Origin: Rutidosis leptorrhynchoides
Lineage: Eukaryota > Streptophyta > Magnoliopsida > Asterales > Asteraceae
Assembly (NCBI RefSeq): GCF_046630445.1
Contig: NC_092343.1
Location: forward strand, 135,773,501-135,837,500
Length of the DNA stretch: 64,000 nt
Direction of reading: 5' to 3'
Shown: piece after piece, positions 12,605 through 61,607 of the stretch
How the letters are laid out: the number at the start of each line of letters is the position of its first letter
Numbering within the stretch: the first letter of the stretch is position 1
Made by a program: the position numbers and the translations under genes
Notes under the pieces: model-generated
Told to the model about the DNA's origin: nothing
Databases searched by the model: none
What the model saw: the letters and a program-made list of their open reading frames with translations, nothing else

Positions 12605-14987
12605 AGTTTCTTTCCACCCTTCCATTTTGTTGAGGTCTATCAGGACATGATGTTTGATGCTCAATACCGAAATTAATCAACAGATCACCCATTTTATCTT
12701 TAATGTACTCTAAAGCATTGTCAGATCTAAAAACTTTTACAATTTTGTTTAATTGAGTTTTGACAAACTGTAAAAATGACTTAAACACCTTATAACAGTC
12801 ACTTTTGTTGACCAACAAATATATACAGGTAACTCTGGTACAATAATCCATAATGGTAAGAAAGTACTTGTAGATTCCTTGTGTCACAACCTTTTATGGA
12901 CCCTAAATATCAAGATGTATCATATGAAATACATTTTCAAAGTGTGAACTACTAATAGGAAAATGTGACTTTGTAAGTTTAGCCATAGGACAAGTAACAC
13001 AAACTTCTTCATTCCTTTTATTGATCAAAGTAGACATAAGTGGAATACATTTCAACTTTGAATTAGACACATTGCTTAATCCATGATGCCACAAACTATA
13101 GGAGTTCACAATTTTGTTTGAACTAGCACAAATACCTTGACTAAAAGAAAATAGACTGCACTATTGTCCAGCTTGTAAAACCATTTCAGCAAACTTTTGA
13201 TCAATTTGATGCATGGGCACATTAACCAAATAGTACAGATTCTCTCTTCTTTTACTAAGCCCTATCACCTTTCTGGTTGTCAATTCCTGAACAACACAGA
13301 ATTGTGGATAGAACACAACAACACAAGACTTATCTTTAATCAATTTTTGCACAGATAAAAGACTAATTAAACTTGAATGAGGGTACAACAAGAACATCCT
13401 TCAATACTATTTAATTTTCCATTTTTAGTCTGCCAACATGAGTAATAATAGAGGTATTACCATTAGGACATCTAATTTGTGGATTAAATAGACTTTTAGC
13501 ATCAATCATATTTTCAGATAGAGGTGTCATATGATCAGTGGAACCTGTATCTAGTATCCACTCAGTTTTAGAATAGATTTTAGGTAAGATACATGCAGCA
13601 AAAGGATGTTCCATTTCATCATTTTGAGTTAACAGAGGTAAGCTTTTGAGCAATTGTTCAAACTATTCTGAGGTCAACATGATGTTGTTACCCTCCACAT
13701 GAGCAGCAGTTCTCTTAGGCAAAAATTACATTTTGTTGCTTAGTAACAGGTGGCTTATACTTGCTATGCCAAGGTGGATATCCAACCTTTCCTAACACCT
13801 GTCTGGTGGATGCCACCTAAAACCACATATAGAACACTTATCTTTATCCTTTTGATTCATTTTGTTGTACAAAGCATTAGTTTCACTAGAGTTAAACATC
13901 TCTCTCTGTGATTCCTCTTGCTGCAACATAGAATAAGCAGTTTCAACACTAGGCAGAGGAGACATAAGAAGTACCTCACTTCTCAAAGGGCTAAAATGAT
14001 CAACTAGCCCATTCAAGAACTAAAACAAATGATGCTCTCCTTTTTGCAAATTGATGGCAGCTAAAAGAGCGACAACATCTAATGCAGCATCATTAACACG
14101 AGGAAGTTGATTCAATGAATCTAGCTCTTCCCAAACACACTTTATCTTATTATAATACTCATTGACAGGCATACCTTGTTGCTCAATAGTATAGGTTTCC
14201 TTGTTCAACTTGTACTTTCTTGAATCATTACTTAGAGCAATTTTTTTTTCCAATTGACTCCAAATCTCAGTAGCAGCTTCAATGAACATAATAGATTTAG
14301 TTATTTAATCAACCACAAAACTCATGTTCCACCTGATCTCCATATTGTTACACGTGTCCCACAACTCAGCTTCATTTTGATTAGCATAAGATAAAGCAAT
14401 AGTACCAGTAACAAAGCCAATTTTTCGTTTACTAGACAACGCAATATCCATTGATCTTCTCCAGGACCTGTAATTTTGAACACCTGATAACTTCTCTTGA
14501 ATCGTCAAAGAAGAAGGTCTATCAAAGGGATGAAGATACAATGGACTTTGAAAATTAGGTTGAACCATTACAAATTGAACACAAAATCATGAAATTAGGT
14601 TACGTGGAAGCAAATACACAAAACAACAACACATAATATCACAACAAACACACGAATTTCACAAAAACTGGATTGAAAGAAGATGCACGAAAGAAGAACC
14701 GATCAACACACAGATCTCAATCGTTATGCTCTGATACCATAAAGAGTGATTAACACGATAGAGAATTGAACGATGAAACACACACTATGATTTCATTCAT
14801 TTCACACACTTGAATTACAACTGAAACGAGCTTACCTAATTTAACTACCCTAACAGTGATTAACAAACTTCTAACAGCCTATACCATAAATTACAAGAGA
14901 CCACCCTATACAATGATAAAATACAAATGAGTCCCCGTACAATAAGTTATACCGAATTACAATTTCAGTCCTTGTACATTCATGACA
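12605..14987 (-). mobile_element. Copia-B: 5' LTR, gag, protease and integrase fragment of a Ty1/Copia element (fossil)
   Basis: It reads right to left: LTR (14740-14987), tRNA-Met primer site (14728-14739), gag (MVQPNFQSPLYLHPFDRPSS... with the UBN2-type YRSWRRSM motif), a partial zinc-binding segment (CSICGFRWHPPDRC), protease (WILDTGSTDHM), GAG-pre-integrase, and an integrase core ending in PQQNGRVER. The protease-integrase order without a preceding RT is Copia. RT and RNase H are missing because the element stops at the junction with Copia-A. It has about eight breaks. Confidence 0.8.
14740..14987 (-). repeat. 5' LTR of Copia-B (outer boundary approximate)
   Basis: The inner end is fixed by the adjacent primer site TGGTATCAGAGC (14728-14739, minus strand). 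The outer end is placed at TGTCATGAATG (minus-strand start), the best TG available. The partner LTR is absent, so it cannot be verified. Confidence 0.5.
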
Positions 14988-15039
14988 TTAATAATGGGAA
15001 ACTAAAGCAAATAGGGATTAATGAAAAACATCTTCTAGC

Positions 15040-15600
15040 ATTATGGATGGCATCAGGGGTGGATAAGGTGTAGTTAATCCAGACCCAAACCCTATTAAGA
15101 AAACTTGTCCCATACCTAAACCCATATACTCGTCGAGTCCCTGTTTACTTACTAATTGTCGGGTTATCAGGTTTGTCCACGAGTAAACGGGTTTCCCCTT
15201 TTAGTTACTAACTCTCGGTTTAACGAGTTTTCCAATGGGTATCCAATATCTCCAGTGCTAATCATTCTTATCACCATTCACCATTCACCATTTACCTATT
15301 TCAATAAAAAGAAATATTATTACGGTGAGTACTAATTCTAAATTACTTTAAATAAATAAAGAACAATACTACAATAACTGTAACTTACATTATTATTGTT
15401 ATTACATTTTATAATTGTTATTATTAAATTTGAAATTCATATCGGGCCGGGTATGCAAGTTTGTATCTAAATCAATCCCCATACTCGAATTCACAAAAAT
15501 GTTCAAAATCATCAACGTACCCGGCCCATGACCTGAATACCTGAACTCGAACCCAGCCCAAAAGTGTCGGCTTACAGATTTACCCATCAGATACGGGACT
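15040..15600. repeat. Interspersed GGGTCGGG-type repeat, copy 1
   Basis: About 560 bp with degenerate GGGTCGGG/CCCGACCC-rich halves around an AT-rich centre. It is alignable by eye with 49235-50085: shared blocks include ...CCATACTCGTCG..., ...TAAACGGG..., ...TATAATTGTTAT... and ...TTTACCCATCAG.... No coding sequence was seen. It may be a non-autonomous DNA transposon; the family is not identified. Confidence 0.6.
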
Positions 15601-15940
15601 TTTGTCTTTTGCGGTCCCTATCTAGCACGTTTCATGTGCTTATTGGAAAACAAATTACACTTTATTTAGCATATTTACCTACAGCATTTGATCAATTGCC
15701 TCGGCATTAATTTAGTTTTATATTTATATTAAATTTAATTTAATTTCCAACATTATTAATTATTCATTGACTTCTTCCATTAATCGAGTCAATTATTTCA
15801 TGGCATATTCGATAGTATAATAATTATTATAATTATAATTATAATTTAATAATTACAATTAAAATTAAATTATTACTATATTATAATAATTTGGTATATC
15901 GAGACGCAACACCTAAGACCAGATCTAAGCTAATTTAATC
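15601..15940. other. AT-rich spacer upstream of the tandem-kinase gene
   Basis: Low-complexity ATTATAATTATAATTA-type sequence. No gene or clear signal was seen. Confidence 0.6.
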
Positions 15941-15942
15941 TA

Positions 15943-16192
15943 CTCTCTCCGTCCCATATTAATAGTCCATAGACAAAAAAACACATAGTTTAAGGAAATG
16001 TCATAAAAGTACTGTACTTTCTGTTTACTTTTCAGTTTTACCGTTACCTTTTCTTTCTCATTTAATCATATCCGCATACATCAAGTGCATAATAGAACTT
16101 ATGTGTCTTATTCTTTTCTATTTATGTAAGTGGACTATTAATTTGGGACATCCCAAAATAGAATATTTGACTATTAATATGGGACGGAGGAG
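15943..16192. mobile_element. Stowaway-type MITE, copy 1
   Basis: A 250-bp non-coding element with terminal inverted repeats CTCTCTCCGTCCCATATTAA / CTCCTCCGTCCCATATTAA, flanked by TA on both sides (15941-15942, 16193-16194). The CTCCCTCCGTCCC terminus and TA duplication are the Stowaway (Tc1/mariner) signature. Interior blocks (ACAAAAAACACA..AGTTTAAG; AAGTGGAC..TTAATTTGGGACATCC) recur in the copy at 49540-49790. It ends only about 130 bp before the kinase start codon. Confidence 0.9.
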
Positions 16193-16199
16193 TAATATT

Positions 16200-16319
16200 T
16201 TATTTTATATTACTACATAATGGAAGCAAAACTTGATCATAGATCTATTTATAATCACGGAAACATAACTATCTATACATAGATATAATCAGTGAAGAAA
16301 TACCCAAAAGAAAAAAAAA
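16200..16319 (+). promoter_or_regulatory. Presumed core promoter and 5' UTR of the tandem-kinase gene
   Basis: AT-rich sequence between the MITE and the ATG at 16320 contains a TATTTATA box-like motif near 16247 and an A-run directly before the start codon. No transcription start can be read from sequence alone. Confidence 0.3.
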
Positions 16320-52753
<36,434 letters not shown>

Positions 52754-53244
52754 GCAATTCATCCGGTTAATGGCGTTGATTGGAGCAAATAACGTTGTAT
52801 TATTAATGTTTAATATTTCTGTGTGAGTAGCTGCGCCGACCCAAATTTTAAAATATTGTTAGGGTGTACTCATTTGATTTTAAGCCCATATTACAATATA
52901 ATACTGTGTTGATTTATTGTTTAACCCCATTACATGTTTAGCACAATTTAAAATTAAGAATGCTTTTGATAAAACATAATAATTAAACATATAATGGGGT
53001 TCGAATTATTCAAACGTTCTGAATGAAAATAAACTTGTTTGATAATTATTTTGAAAAAACAATGCTAATGATGTAAATTTACATTAATAACATTTTACGT
53101 GAATGAAAACCATATTATAGTTGTTTGATAAGTGTTTTTGATATAACATAAAGAGGATTACATTTAATAATCTTTAATCTTAATCAACTATAATACCAAT
53201 TAAAAGTAGCTCAACGCATGTGTGACTAATTAATAATCTTGAAT
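52754..53244. other. 3' flank of the tandem-kinase gene
   Basis: Presumed 3' UTR and downstream DNA. The first 200 bp are alignable with the flank of the pseudogene at 54769-55330. No gene was seen. Confidence 0.5.
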
Positions 53245-53818
53245 ATTTTTATTTTTGTTTTTGAAATGCAAGAAACACTATTAAAAATATCAGTTAGTAT
53301 ACAGAGTACAGGAACGAAATTCTACAGAGCTTTATGAGCTAGCAACGATTAACACAACCAAGGTATAATGACTTAGGCCAATTAAGGGGGAGAGTGGATC
53401 ATGGTGCTGATCTAACAACGACAAAGCAAATCAAACTCGGCAAAACTATCCCCAAGCCTTATCATATGCCCGAACGAATAACTGTACTGCAGGAGTATTA
53501 ACACCATATGAGAGTAGAAAGTACCAACGCAATAGTAATGAACAGAGTGACATATACAGATTAAGCGATGCTGAGTGGATACCGAGTAGAAGAATTGACC
53601 AATGCCCGTGTGTTGTGTGAAGACCAGATGTAGTAGCCTGAGTTAATCATCCGTTGATGCCATTATAATGAAGCCATTTTTAACCTTTTCGAAATCCAAC
53701 TAACACTGTGGATCTTGAATAGAATTGTGGAGGGGCACCAATCCTTATTGCCAAATACCTTTAGATTTCTAAACTTCCAAATAGTATAAGCATACACCCA
53801 TTTTATAGCATCATCAAA
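53245..53818 (-). mobile_element. LINE-1 type fragment, 5'-truncated
   Basis: The minus strand encodes the typical C-terminal end of plant L1 ORF2 (VYAYTIWKFRNLKVFGNKDW...SWISKR) at about 53665-53815. About 400 bp of 3' UTR and an A-rich tail follow (plus-strand T-rich at 53248-53270). It directly abuts the truncated kinase pseudogene at 53819. The target duplication was not resolved. Confidence 0.7.
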
Positions 53819-54768
53819 ACAACAGATGGAGCTCAATTTTCGCACTGATCTTGAGATGATTTTCAATTTCAATCATCAAAACATGATCTCTTTCATGGGT
53901 TACTGTGACGATAGAAATGAGAAGATTATAGTTTATGATCTTGCTGCAAACGGTAGCCTAGATAATTATCTCGAGAAAGAGGATAATAGACGTAGCTTGA
54001 CATGGGCAAAACGCCTAAAGATTTGCTTAGGGGCAGCATGAGGACTTGACTACCTGCACTCAGGTCTTGGGGAAGACAAAAGAGTAATAAACGGAGACGT
54101 CAAGAGCGGAAACATATTATTGGACGACAATCTGGAAGCCAAGACATGTGATTTTGGATTATCGAAATCATACTCTACTATAGGTCAGCCATATACTCAT
54201 GAGCATACAAACGAAGTGGGTACCAACATTTTATATTGATCCAGTTTACCATGAAGGTGGTGTCCTCTGGAAAGAGTCAGATGTATATTCGTTTGGTGTC
54301 GTAATGTTTGAGTTGTTTGGGATGCTGGTTTACAATTATAGAAGCTTTGAAGAGGGTAAACCTGCCCAAACTCTTTTACATAAGGTTCGACATTACTTTG
54401 ATCAAAGACCTAAAATGTTAATTCATCCGTTTATCAAAGAAGAAATTAACACCTCGTCGTTTAATGCATTCAAAAAATTGTAATTCATTGCATTAGTTTC
54501 AACTCGAAGGAACACCTTACCATGGAAATGATCGCAGATGTGCTTGAGGAAGCATTGGATTTAGAAGTAAGTATATTCGTCTTTAACTATTTTGAAGAAA
54601 GTTGCATGTAAATTCATACATATTCATGAAAACTACACAAATTATACTTCAAGATAAGAGGTTTAGGTTAAGGACCTCAACATAGGCAATTCAACGATTT
54701 GTAATATCTTAATTTACCATTAGCTTCAACGAATTTTTTAGTTGTAGGTCAATGGGATCTCAACATAG
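53819..54768 (+). pseudogene. Truncated paralogue of kinase exon 3 and exon 4
   Basis: From ACAACAGATGGAGCTC onward it aligns with 48072-48822 of the active kinase exon, then with its intron start, and after a 177-nt intron (54571-54747) with the terminal exon (54748-54768). It lacks the glycine loop and VAIK lysine. HRD is altered to NGD, DFG is kept. It has a TGA in the aE helix (54040-54042), one frameshift near 54225 and another near 54475. It is a tandem-duplication remnant of the same gene family. Confidence 0.9.
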
Positions 54769-54856
54769 GCAATTCATCCCGTGAATGGTGTTGGTTGGAG
54801 CAAATGACATTGTATTATTAATTTGAAGTGAATGGTGCAATAACAATGTATTATTA

Positions 54857-55220
54857 GAGAGCTCCCAATGGAGACATGTCTCCAGGTCAGTCCTCAGCGC
54901 CACATCATCGCCACATCAGCACCTTCTTCTCAGGACTAACCCCAGGACTAAACACTCATAACCATGACATACCTCCTCAAATAGATTGGACCCACTTAAA
55001 TTATATAATTAAAGATGTTACAAGCTTTAATGTTAATGGTACAAGTAATATATGCATGTATATATCCGTCCATCCGTCCAGGAACATGACTGAAATGAAC
55101 GATCAGGAGAACGAAGGTCTGGGCGCGACCCTGGACTAGCAGCTGGGCTAAGTGCTGCCATTGGTGTCCTCGTGGACTAGCAGCTGGGCGGCCTTCAAGA
55201 CGTGCACGTTAGGAGCTCCC
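54857..55220. mobile_element. Tourist/PIF-Harbinger-like MITE
   Basis: 364 bp with short terminal inverted repeats GAGAGCTCCCAATG / GGGAGCTCCTAACG and the 3-bp target duplication TTA (54854-54856, 55221-55223). The paralogous flank at about 52790-52805 (TATTATTAATGTTTAA) is the empty site with a single TTA. A 17-bp phrase TGGACTAGCAGCTGGGC occurs twice inside (about 55132 and 55174). Confidence 0.82.
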
Positions 55221-55223
55221 TTA

Positions 55224-56447
55224 ATGTTTAACAATTCTGTGCGAGTGGCCGGGCGTCTAAAAATTGTGAAATTTTTTTTATTAGGGTGAACTAATTTGAC
55301 TTTTAAGCTCAAATTACAATATAATAATGTTTTTATTTAATGCTTATTAAGCCCATTAGCACAATTTAAATATCAGAGCACAACCCCACCTAATATAAAA
55401 TAATACTTCTTGAGTTTCTGTTTGAATTACACTGTTGTTGCGGTATTTACGGACTTTTTTGTGCTTAGAATTAAGTTTAAGAGGTTTAGGTTAAGGACGT
55501 TTTCTTAATTTTGGCGGATTTTATAATCAATTACTTTTGTTGTCATCTATTTATCATTTCAAAAGGACATAATTACTGAGATAATCCCCGTAATTTACAC
55601 TAAATTACTGAAATAGTCCATGGGGATTTGTTACCGATATAGTTTTAGTGGTTTGCAAAAGTTTTTGGTATAGTCCTTTTATTAACGATCGTTACAAAAT
55701 TCTAAAATTGAATCACGTCATAGATGTCAAGGTGTTTTAGTTATTATTCTTCATCTTCGTAAATATCTGCTTCTTCCCCTTTCCCTTACCTTCTTCCCTA
55801 AAAAAATTAACCTTAACTTTTTCAAATCAATATTTAAAGAAACTAAAAGTTTAAATCAAAACATCCAAATCAATCACATACCGAAAAAAGATCATGGATG
55901 CACATGTTACGATATGTAGTTCATATGGAAACAATATCGGAAAAAATCGGATGCTCAAAAACTGAATTTCAAAAACATGAAACTGTAACGTAAATCTATG
56001 TCGAAAACAAGATCTATTTCACCTTCAAATCAAAAAGAATTGGAAACACCAGTCGGTCTTTGCAAATAGACTGTTTGTTTACCAAGTAATAGTTGGTATC
56101 ATTTCATTTGTATTTTTCATGTAATTATATTGTCAATCATAATTGATTATTCATTTCATTGTAATTACATTGAAAATTATTTAATGTTGTAATTTTGTAG
56201 TTTGTAATTTGTTTTTTCAACCTGTACCTGATGACGGTGTTGCACACAATCATCATAATGGAGAGAAAGGCTAAAGGTAGATATCTAATCAAGAAGACAT
56301 CATTAAGCTATTTTGAAAAATTTAGACACGACAAGTGAGATAAACCAAAAGTTCTTTGAATTCATAGCTTCGACACACAAATCTCTGATATACATAAATA
56401 AATTCAAAACTTATAAAGATGATTGTCTAATTAAGGAGGGGTAAAAG
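55224..56447. other. Intergenic region, no gene seen
   Basis: It begins with sequence paralogous to the 3' flank of the tandem-kinase gene, then AT-rich DNA. Only short spurious frames. It ends with AAAAG, the left target duplication of the next element. Confidence 0.5.
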
Positions 56448-59345
56448 TGAGATGCCCCGTACAAAACCATCGTGTACGAATCATCAACAACAGGATCATT
56501 ACAAGGTCAAATACTATATGCTGTTTCAAAATGAGTTTGCATTCATGATAAAAGGTGACGTTTTAACCAACGTCAAATGTTTAACATCCGAAAGTATGCC
56601 TCTACGAATAGCAAGCAAAAATAATAGTACGTGACCCATAGGTCGTTACAAATACATTGTTTCAAAAGTAACATAGTTTGAATGCAAAATAAACGTTTCA
56701 TGCGGTGACATCTCTAATAAGCGCAGCGGGAGTCTACAAAGCATGACAACTACAGCGGAAGCAAGCAAACCTTAAGCACCTGAGAAAAACATGCTTAAAA
56801 ACGTCAACACAAAGGTTGGTAAGCTATAGTTTAAGTATAACAGTAATGTAAGGTAGGCCACGAGATTTCAGTGCTTCAACAGCGTTTCAAAACAGTATGA
56901 AAAGTATATGTATAACCGTGGGCACTTGGTAACTAACTTAACGTAAATAACACCCCCTAAAAGTACATTTGGCGAGTGCGTAAGTTTACGAAGTATTAAA
57001 CACCCGTTAAATGCTAGCGCTACTAGCCCGAGTGGGGATGTCAAACCCTATGGATCCATATCTAAGATTCGAGTTCACCGGTTCAAAGACCAATGACTAA
57101 ACGTTACCGAGCTAAGGGGAAAGTTTATGCCGTTGTATAACCCACAGATATATAAAGTTTAAGTACTCGTGCCTAGTATGTAAAACGTAAAATGCGCATG
57201 TATTCTCAGTTCCTAAAATAGTTAAAGTAAAAAGGGATGCTATAACTCACAGTGGAAAGTAGTAAAAGTCGATACGCTGGAATAGCAAGCAAGTGGTTGG
57301 TCCGAAAGGTCCTCAACCTAAGTCAAAAGTTACTAAGTCAGTAAATCGTTCCCAAAGGTTTAAATGTATGTAAATTAGGTCTTAAGTATCATCATCATTC
57401 ATCATTAAACAAAAGTGTAAAGTAAGTTTTAAGTCAAGACTAGGGTTTGAAATAAAGGCTGACTTCGTTCAGTCGCCACGACCTCTATACAAACTGAAAT
57501 GAGGTGAGACCAGTGGCCATGGCTTCGTATATGAGTCCCCTAGAGGCTGACCAATTTCCAGAACCAAACTCGTCTTCGTTTGACCGTGGTGATGGTTTAA
57601 GTGCGAGTAGGTCAGAAATTTCATCACAACGTTAATAGGGTGTAGTGACTTTCGGGAGGCCATAGATCCTAAACCGTAACTCGGATTAAGACAAGGTCTA
57701 CATGGAAAATCATCTACTCGAACCGAAATAACTGAAAATCGACTTTCCAGTAGCCCAGGTAGTCTGATCAGTTCCACAAACAGTAGCTAAAGGTGTTCCG
57801 GTGGGTTCTTGGTGCTTGATGCTCATCACGGTTCTCATCCTTGATGCGTATAGCTTCAAGTGTACAACTCGTTGATAGGTTTACATCATCTTAACCAAGG
57901 TTTGACCATCATAACACTAGTGTAAGTCTAAGATATATAGCACAACTCACTTAAGAGTTGTATGTAGTTTGATGAATCAAAGTTACATCAAGATCTTAGA
58001 TCCGACACATACATGAGTTCTACTAGTAATATTAAGCTACAAACTGAAAGTAAACTAAATAATCAAGATCATAAGTTATAGAACTTAGATCTTAGCTAGA
58101 TCTTAAAGATCCTAGACTAGAAAGTCTAGATCTAGTGTTCTTAAGTTAGATCCTAAGTTACAAAACTTAGATCTACACTTTAATGAAACCATAAGTTATG
58201 AAATTTAGATTTTCAACTTGTAAAATGTATGTAAGCTTGTAAGCTCTTATTTACAACAAATTTAGAAGACCATAAGCTATAGAAACTTAGATCCAATATA
58301 AGTATATGAAGTTATAACTAGAAAGTTATACTTCCATGTTCTTGAACTTATAAAGTTAACTTTTAGTTTCAAAAAATATGAGATCAAGATTAACTAGTAA
58401 TACTTGACCAAATTAACAACATCACAACTTTAAAATACTTACAAAAGAAAGAAATAAACTAAAGTACAAGTATTATGTTCATGTTTGTTTCATACTTAGG
58501 AAGATTCAAATCAAAGTTTGGATCTTAGGATTTAAGTCTACAAAACATGAACACATGTATGATTATGAAACTTATGAACTTTAAATCTTGAAAACACTTA
58601 AATGTAGAACCATAAACTAGTAAGTTTAGATTCTTGTTCTTGGTTCTTCATCAAACAAAAGATAGAAGTAACCAAGATTACATGAAGATACAAGTTAGAA
58701 AACTTGATCTTTAATCATAAATAAGAAACAACAACAAGTAACAACAAACTACAACTAGTAAATGATGATGATGGATGGTGGTTTTAATGGAAGAAAAAGA
58801 AAGAAAGTAAAGCTTGTTACTTACAATATTTGAGAGAAAAAAAAGAAAGAAAAGAGAAGTAAGTTTGAAGTGTGTGTAAAAGTGAAATGAATACAAGTGA
58901 ATAAGTATACAAAAAAAAAAATTTTTGAACTCCTCCATCCTAGCCCTTCTTGGCCGACGGTTTGCAACAAAAATGGGGGAATTAAATGGTGCTTTCAAAT
59001 GTTGGAGAATAAAGTGAGCTTAATATGGTATTAAAGTTAAATGCATGGGAGCTTGGTGCAAGCATGCTTGTGACAAGTCTCTTCATACTTATCTTAATTA
59101 ATCCATGTTTATCACTAATGAAACACTAGCACTAGTTATTTAAAAATGATTAATATTAATTAATCATGAATATAAATAATATTCGAAAATATTATTCGTG
59201 TAAAGTACGTGTGTCACAAAGACAAAGCGGGCATGTAAAGTTAAATACGGTAACAAGTAACACGTATAAGAACACGTTTATTAAAACGCAAGCATTAATA
59301 ATAAATTATTAATGATAAAACGTTGAAAAATTCAGGGTTGTTACA
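56448..59345 (-). mobile_element. Solo LTR (family S2, chromovirus-like), fossil
   Basis: 2898 bp, minus-strand sense TGTAACAACCCTG...ACGGGGCATCTCA, flanked by the perfect 5-bp duplication AAAAG (56443-56447, 59346-59350). No internal region. It contains the intron-like module at 56780-57250. It has no convincing coding frame. Confidence 0.82.
56780..57250 (-). promoter_or_regulatory. Intron-like conserved module in the solo LTR S2
   Basis: In sense: ACT|GTGAGTTATAG, CCCTTTTT, GAACTGAGAATACATGCGCA, ATACTAGGCACGAGTA, GGGTTTGACATCCCC, CCAACCTTTGTGTTGAC, TGTTTTTCTCAG|GT, 471 nt. Confidence 0.5.
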
Positions 59346-60126
59346 AAAAGAAACTTAATGAAGATTCTACATTTGAGGGGAGAAAGACATATGATTCATT
59401 TATGTCAAGCCTCTCAAATCTCGACCAGTATCTCTTATTTCAAGCAATTCAAGAAAGATAGAGATTTAACAAATGCTAATGTATTGAGAGTTCAACAATC
59501 TAAGATATTGACATTCTGAATGAAGATCATCATAAAAAAACGCACTTCAAGGATCTTCTCAACATATTTATCCAAATTCACGGCTTTAAACAGATCCTTC
59601 CGAGTCGGATCCTTCAGTGTAGGAAATGGGAAGCTTGCTAGACATCCTAAAGAAAAGAAGAAAGAAGGAGAATTAGGAAGATTCTAAGGCAATACGTAAT
59701 AATAAGAAGTAACATGTAAAGGGAAAGCACTTAACACTATGGCAGGAAAGGTTATAGTCTTAAAGATTGCTAAGGCACCCTAGCTAGCACATAAGACACA
59801 CATAAAATGCAATCATGGTTCTCTATAACAACCTGGCTCTGATACCAATCTGTCATACCCCCAAATAGGACCGGTGGTAAATGTGACTAACCAATACCAT
59901 CACACAAGTGTAATAAACGAGAATGACTCTAAATGAGATGTTTAATTAAAATATAAATTGTATAGCAGCAGGAACAAATAATTGTTTACATCATAATCCA
60001 AATGTAATATAAAATGTATAATGCAAAATGAATATGGTAAAATGAGGACTCCAAGAAGGCATCAATCAATTCACCAAGTAGCATGAAAGCTAGTAATCAC
60101 CTGAGACAAAACATGCTTAAAAGTGT
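59346..60126 (-). mobile_element. Gypsy-3: 5' LTR part, primer site, leader and gag start (fossil)
   Basis: Minus strand. LTR end at 59851 (…GGGGGTATGACA), primer site TGGTATCAGAGCC at 59835-59847, a leader ending in a pyrimidine-rich CTTTTCTTTAG, then gag-like MSSKLPISYTEGSDSEG (about 59653). The internal part is cut by the S2 solo LTR on the left, and the LTR (59851-60126) is interrupted by the next element. Its acceptor-like CTCAGGT motif is visible at about 60092-60098. Confidence 0.6.
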
Positions 60127-60861
60127 TGTAATACCCCGCCAGAATCCACTAACGGTGTATTAACTCTGGTTCTACAGTTAACGGTCACGCCCTCTATATG
60201 AGACGTTTCCGAAAAGTATTCGCATTGAGTTTCAAATGGTAAAGTCATTAATTGTAAAATAATTCTGAAAAGCAGTTGACATGAATGACCAACATAAGTA
60301 ACTCAAAACATTACGAAAGAAAATGGTTTTCAATGCAAATCGTAATTCTTGAAATAAAAATGACAAAGTATGCTAGACATCACTCCAGTACTAGCAGCAA
60401 ACAAGCAAGACAACTTCAGCAACGCGGGAGCAATACCTCTATGGACCTGAGATAAAAACATGAAAACGTCAACGAAAACGTTGAGTGAATCTACAAGTTT
60501 AGTAAAACATTTCATAAGTTAGGTGAAACGATCCGTCCATATTACTATAAACGCAGTACGTTCTCATTGGTCCCATAGCGAGGTATTTGACCTCTATATG
60601 ATACGTTTTAGAAAATATTACATCCGTTTCATAAAAAGCACATCATTATTATACATAATGCATGTTTTAAACAAGTGGGCGATTATTTAAGAAATAATCC
60701 CCAAAATACATCGGTTTCCAAATACTACATACGTGACGTAACAGTCGAATATAATACATGACAAAGGTTTTATTGAATGCAACACTTTATTTAAATAAAA
60801 GTATGAGACTCCATGCACAGCTTGCTCAGATAATGCAACAACGGAAGACTTTCTTAAGGAC

Positions 60862-61357
60862 CTGAGAATAAACATGCGTAAACAGTCAACACAAAGGTTG
60901 GTGAGATATATAGGTTTATCATTGATATAATATAGGCCACAAGATTTCATAGTTATAAATATATGTACACTCGCAAGTGTATAAAAGTATTCTATAAGTT
61001 GTTGAGCGCTTCGGTAACCATACTTAACCATTAATGTGGCATATTCCCTTTATTATGAAATCTCCCTACAATGTACCAAGTGTAGTAAAAATGAAGTACT
61101 ATGCAACCGTTTACGATACTAGAGCGACTAGCTCGGTTGGGGTTGTCAAACCCGATAGATCTATCAATAGGATTCGCGCTTACATGTTTTTACAACATGT
61201 AAATATTAGTTACCAAGCTATTAGGGAAGATATGCAAGGTGGTACAACTCAACGTAGAATATATTTTAAATACTTGTGTCCATGGCGTAAAACATAAAAT
61301 GCATGTATTCTCATCCCAAAATATTTTTATAGTTTAAAAATGGGACTATATACTCAC
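60862..61357 (-). promoter_or_regulatory. Intron-like conserved module in the second S1 solo LTR
   Basis: In sense: ACC|GTGAGTATATAG, CCCATTTTT, TTTTGGGATGAGAATACATGC, GGGTTTGACAACCCC, CCAACCTTTGTGTTGAC, TGTTTATTCTCAG|GT, 496 nt. Confidence 0.5.
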
Positions 61358-61607
61358 GGTAGTAAAAGTATATTAATAATAAGTTTTCAGCTTATTAAAA
61401 ATATGGCCGTCGTCCTTGGATTCACGAACCTATAACAATAATAATGATTCAGATAATAATACGATACGTGAATAAAATAAAACAAGTTCATAGAATACTT
61501 ATATATTAATTTTTAACATTTTTATGTTAGTAGTCCTTTGTTAGTAGTCCAAAATAGTCCGAAATGTCCAAGAGTCCAATAATCGGTATATATATAATCT
61601 TAGAATT

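Noticed and set aside
54876-55139. An 87-codon frame starting MSPGQSSAPHHRH
   Set aside because: It lies entirely within a MITE with TTA target duplications and an empty paralogous site.
57469-57777. A 102-codon minus-strand frame as a gene
   Set aside because: It lies inside the S2 solo LTR, with no recognisable domain and no splice or promoter context.
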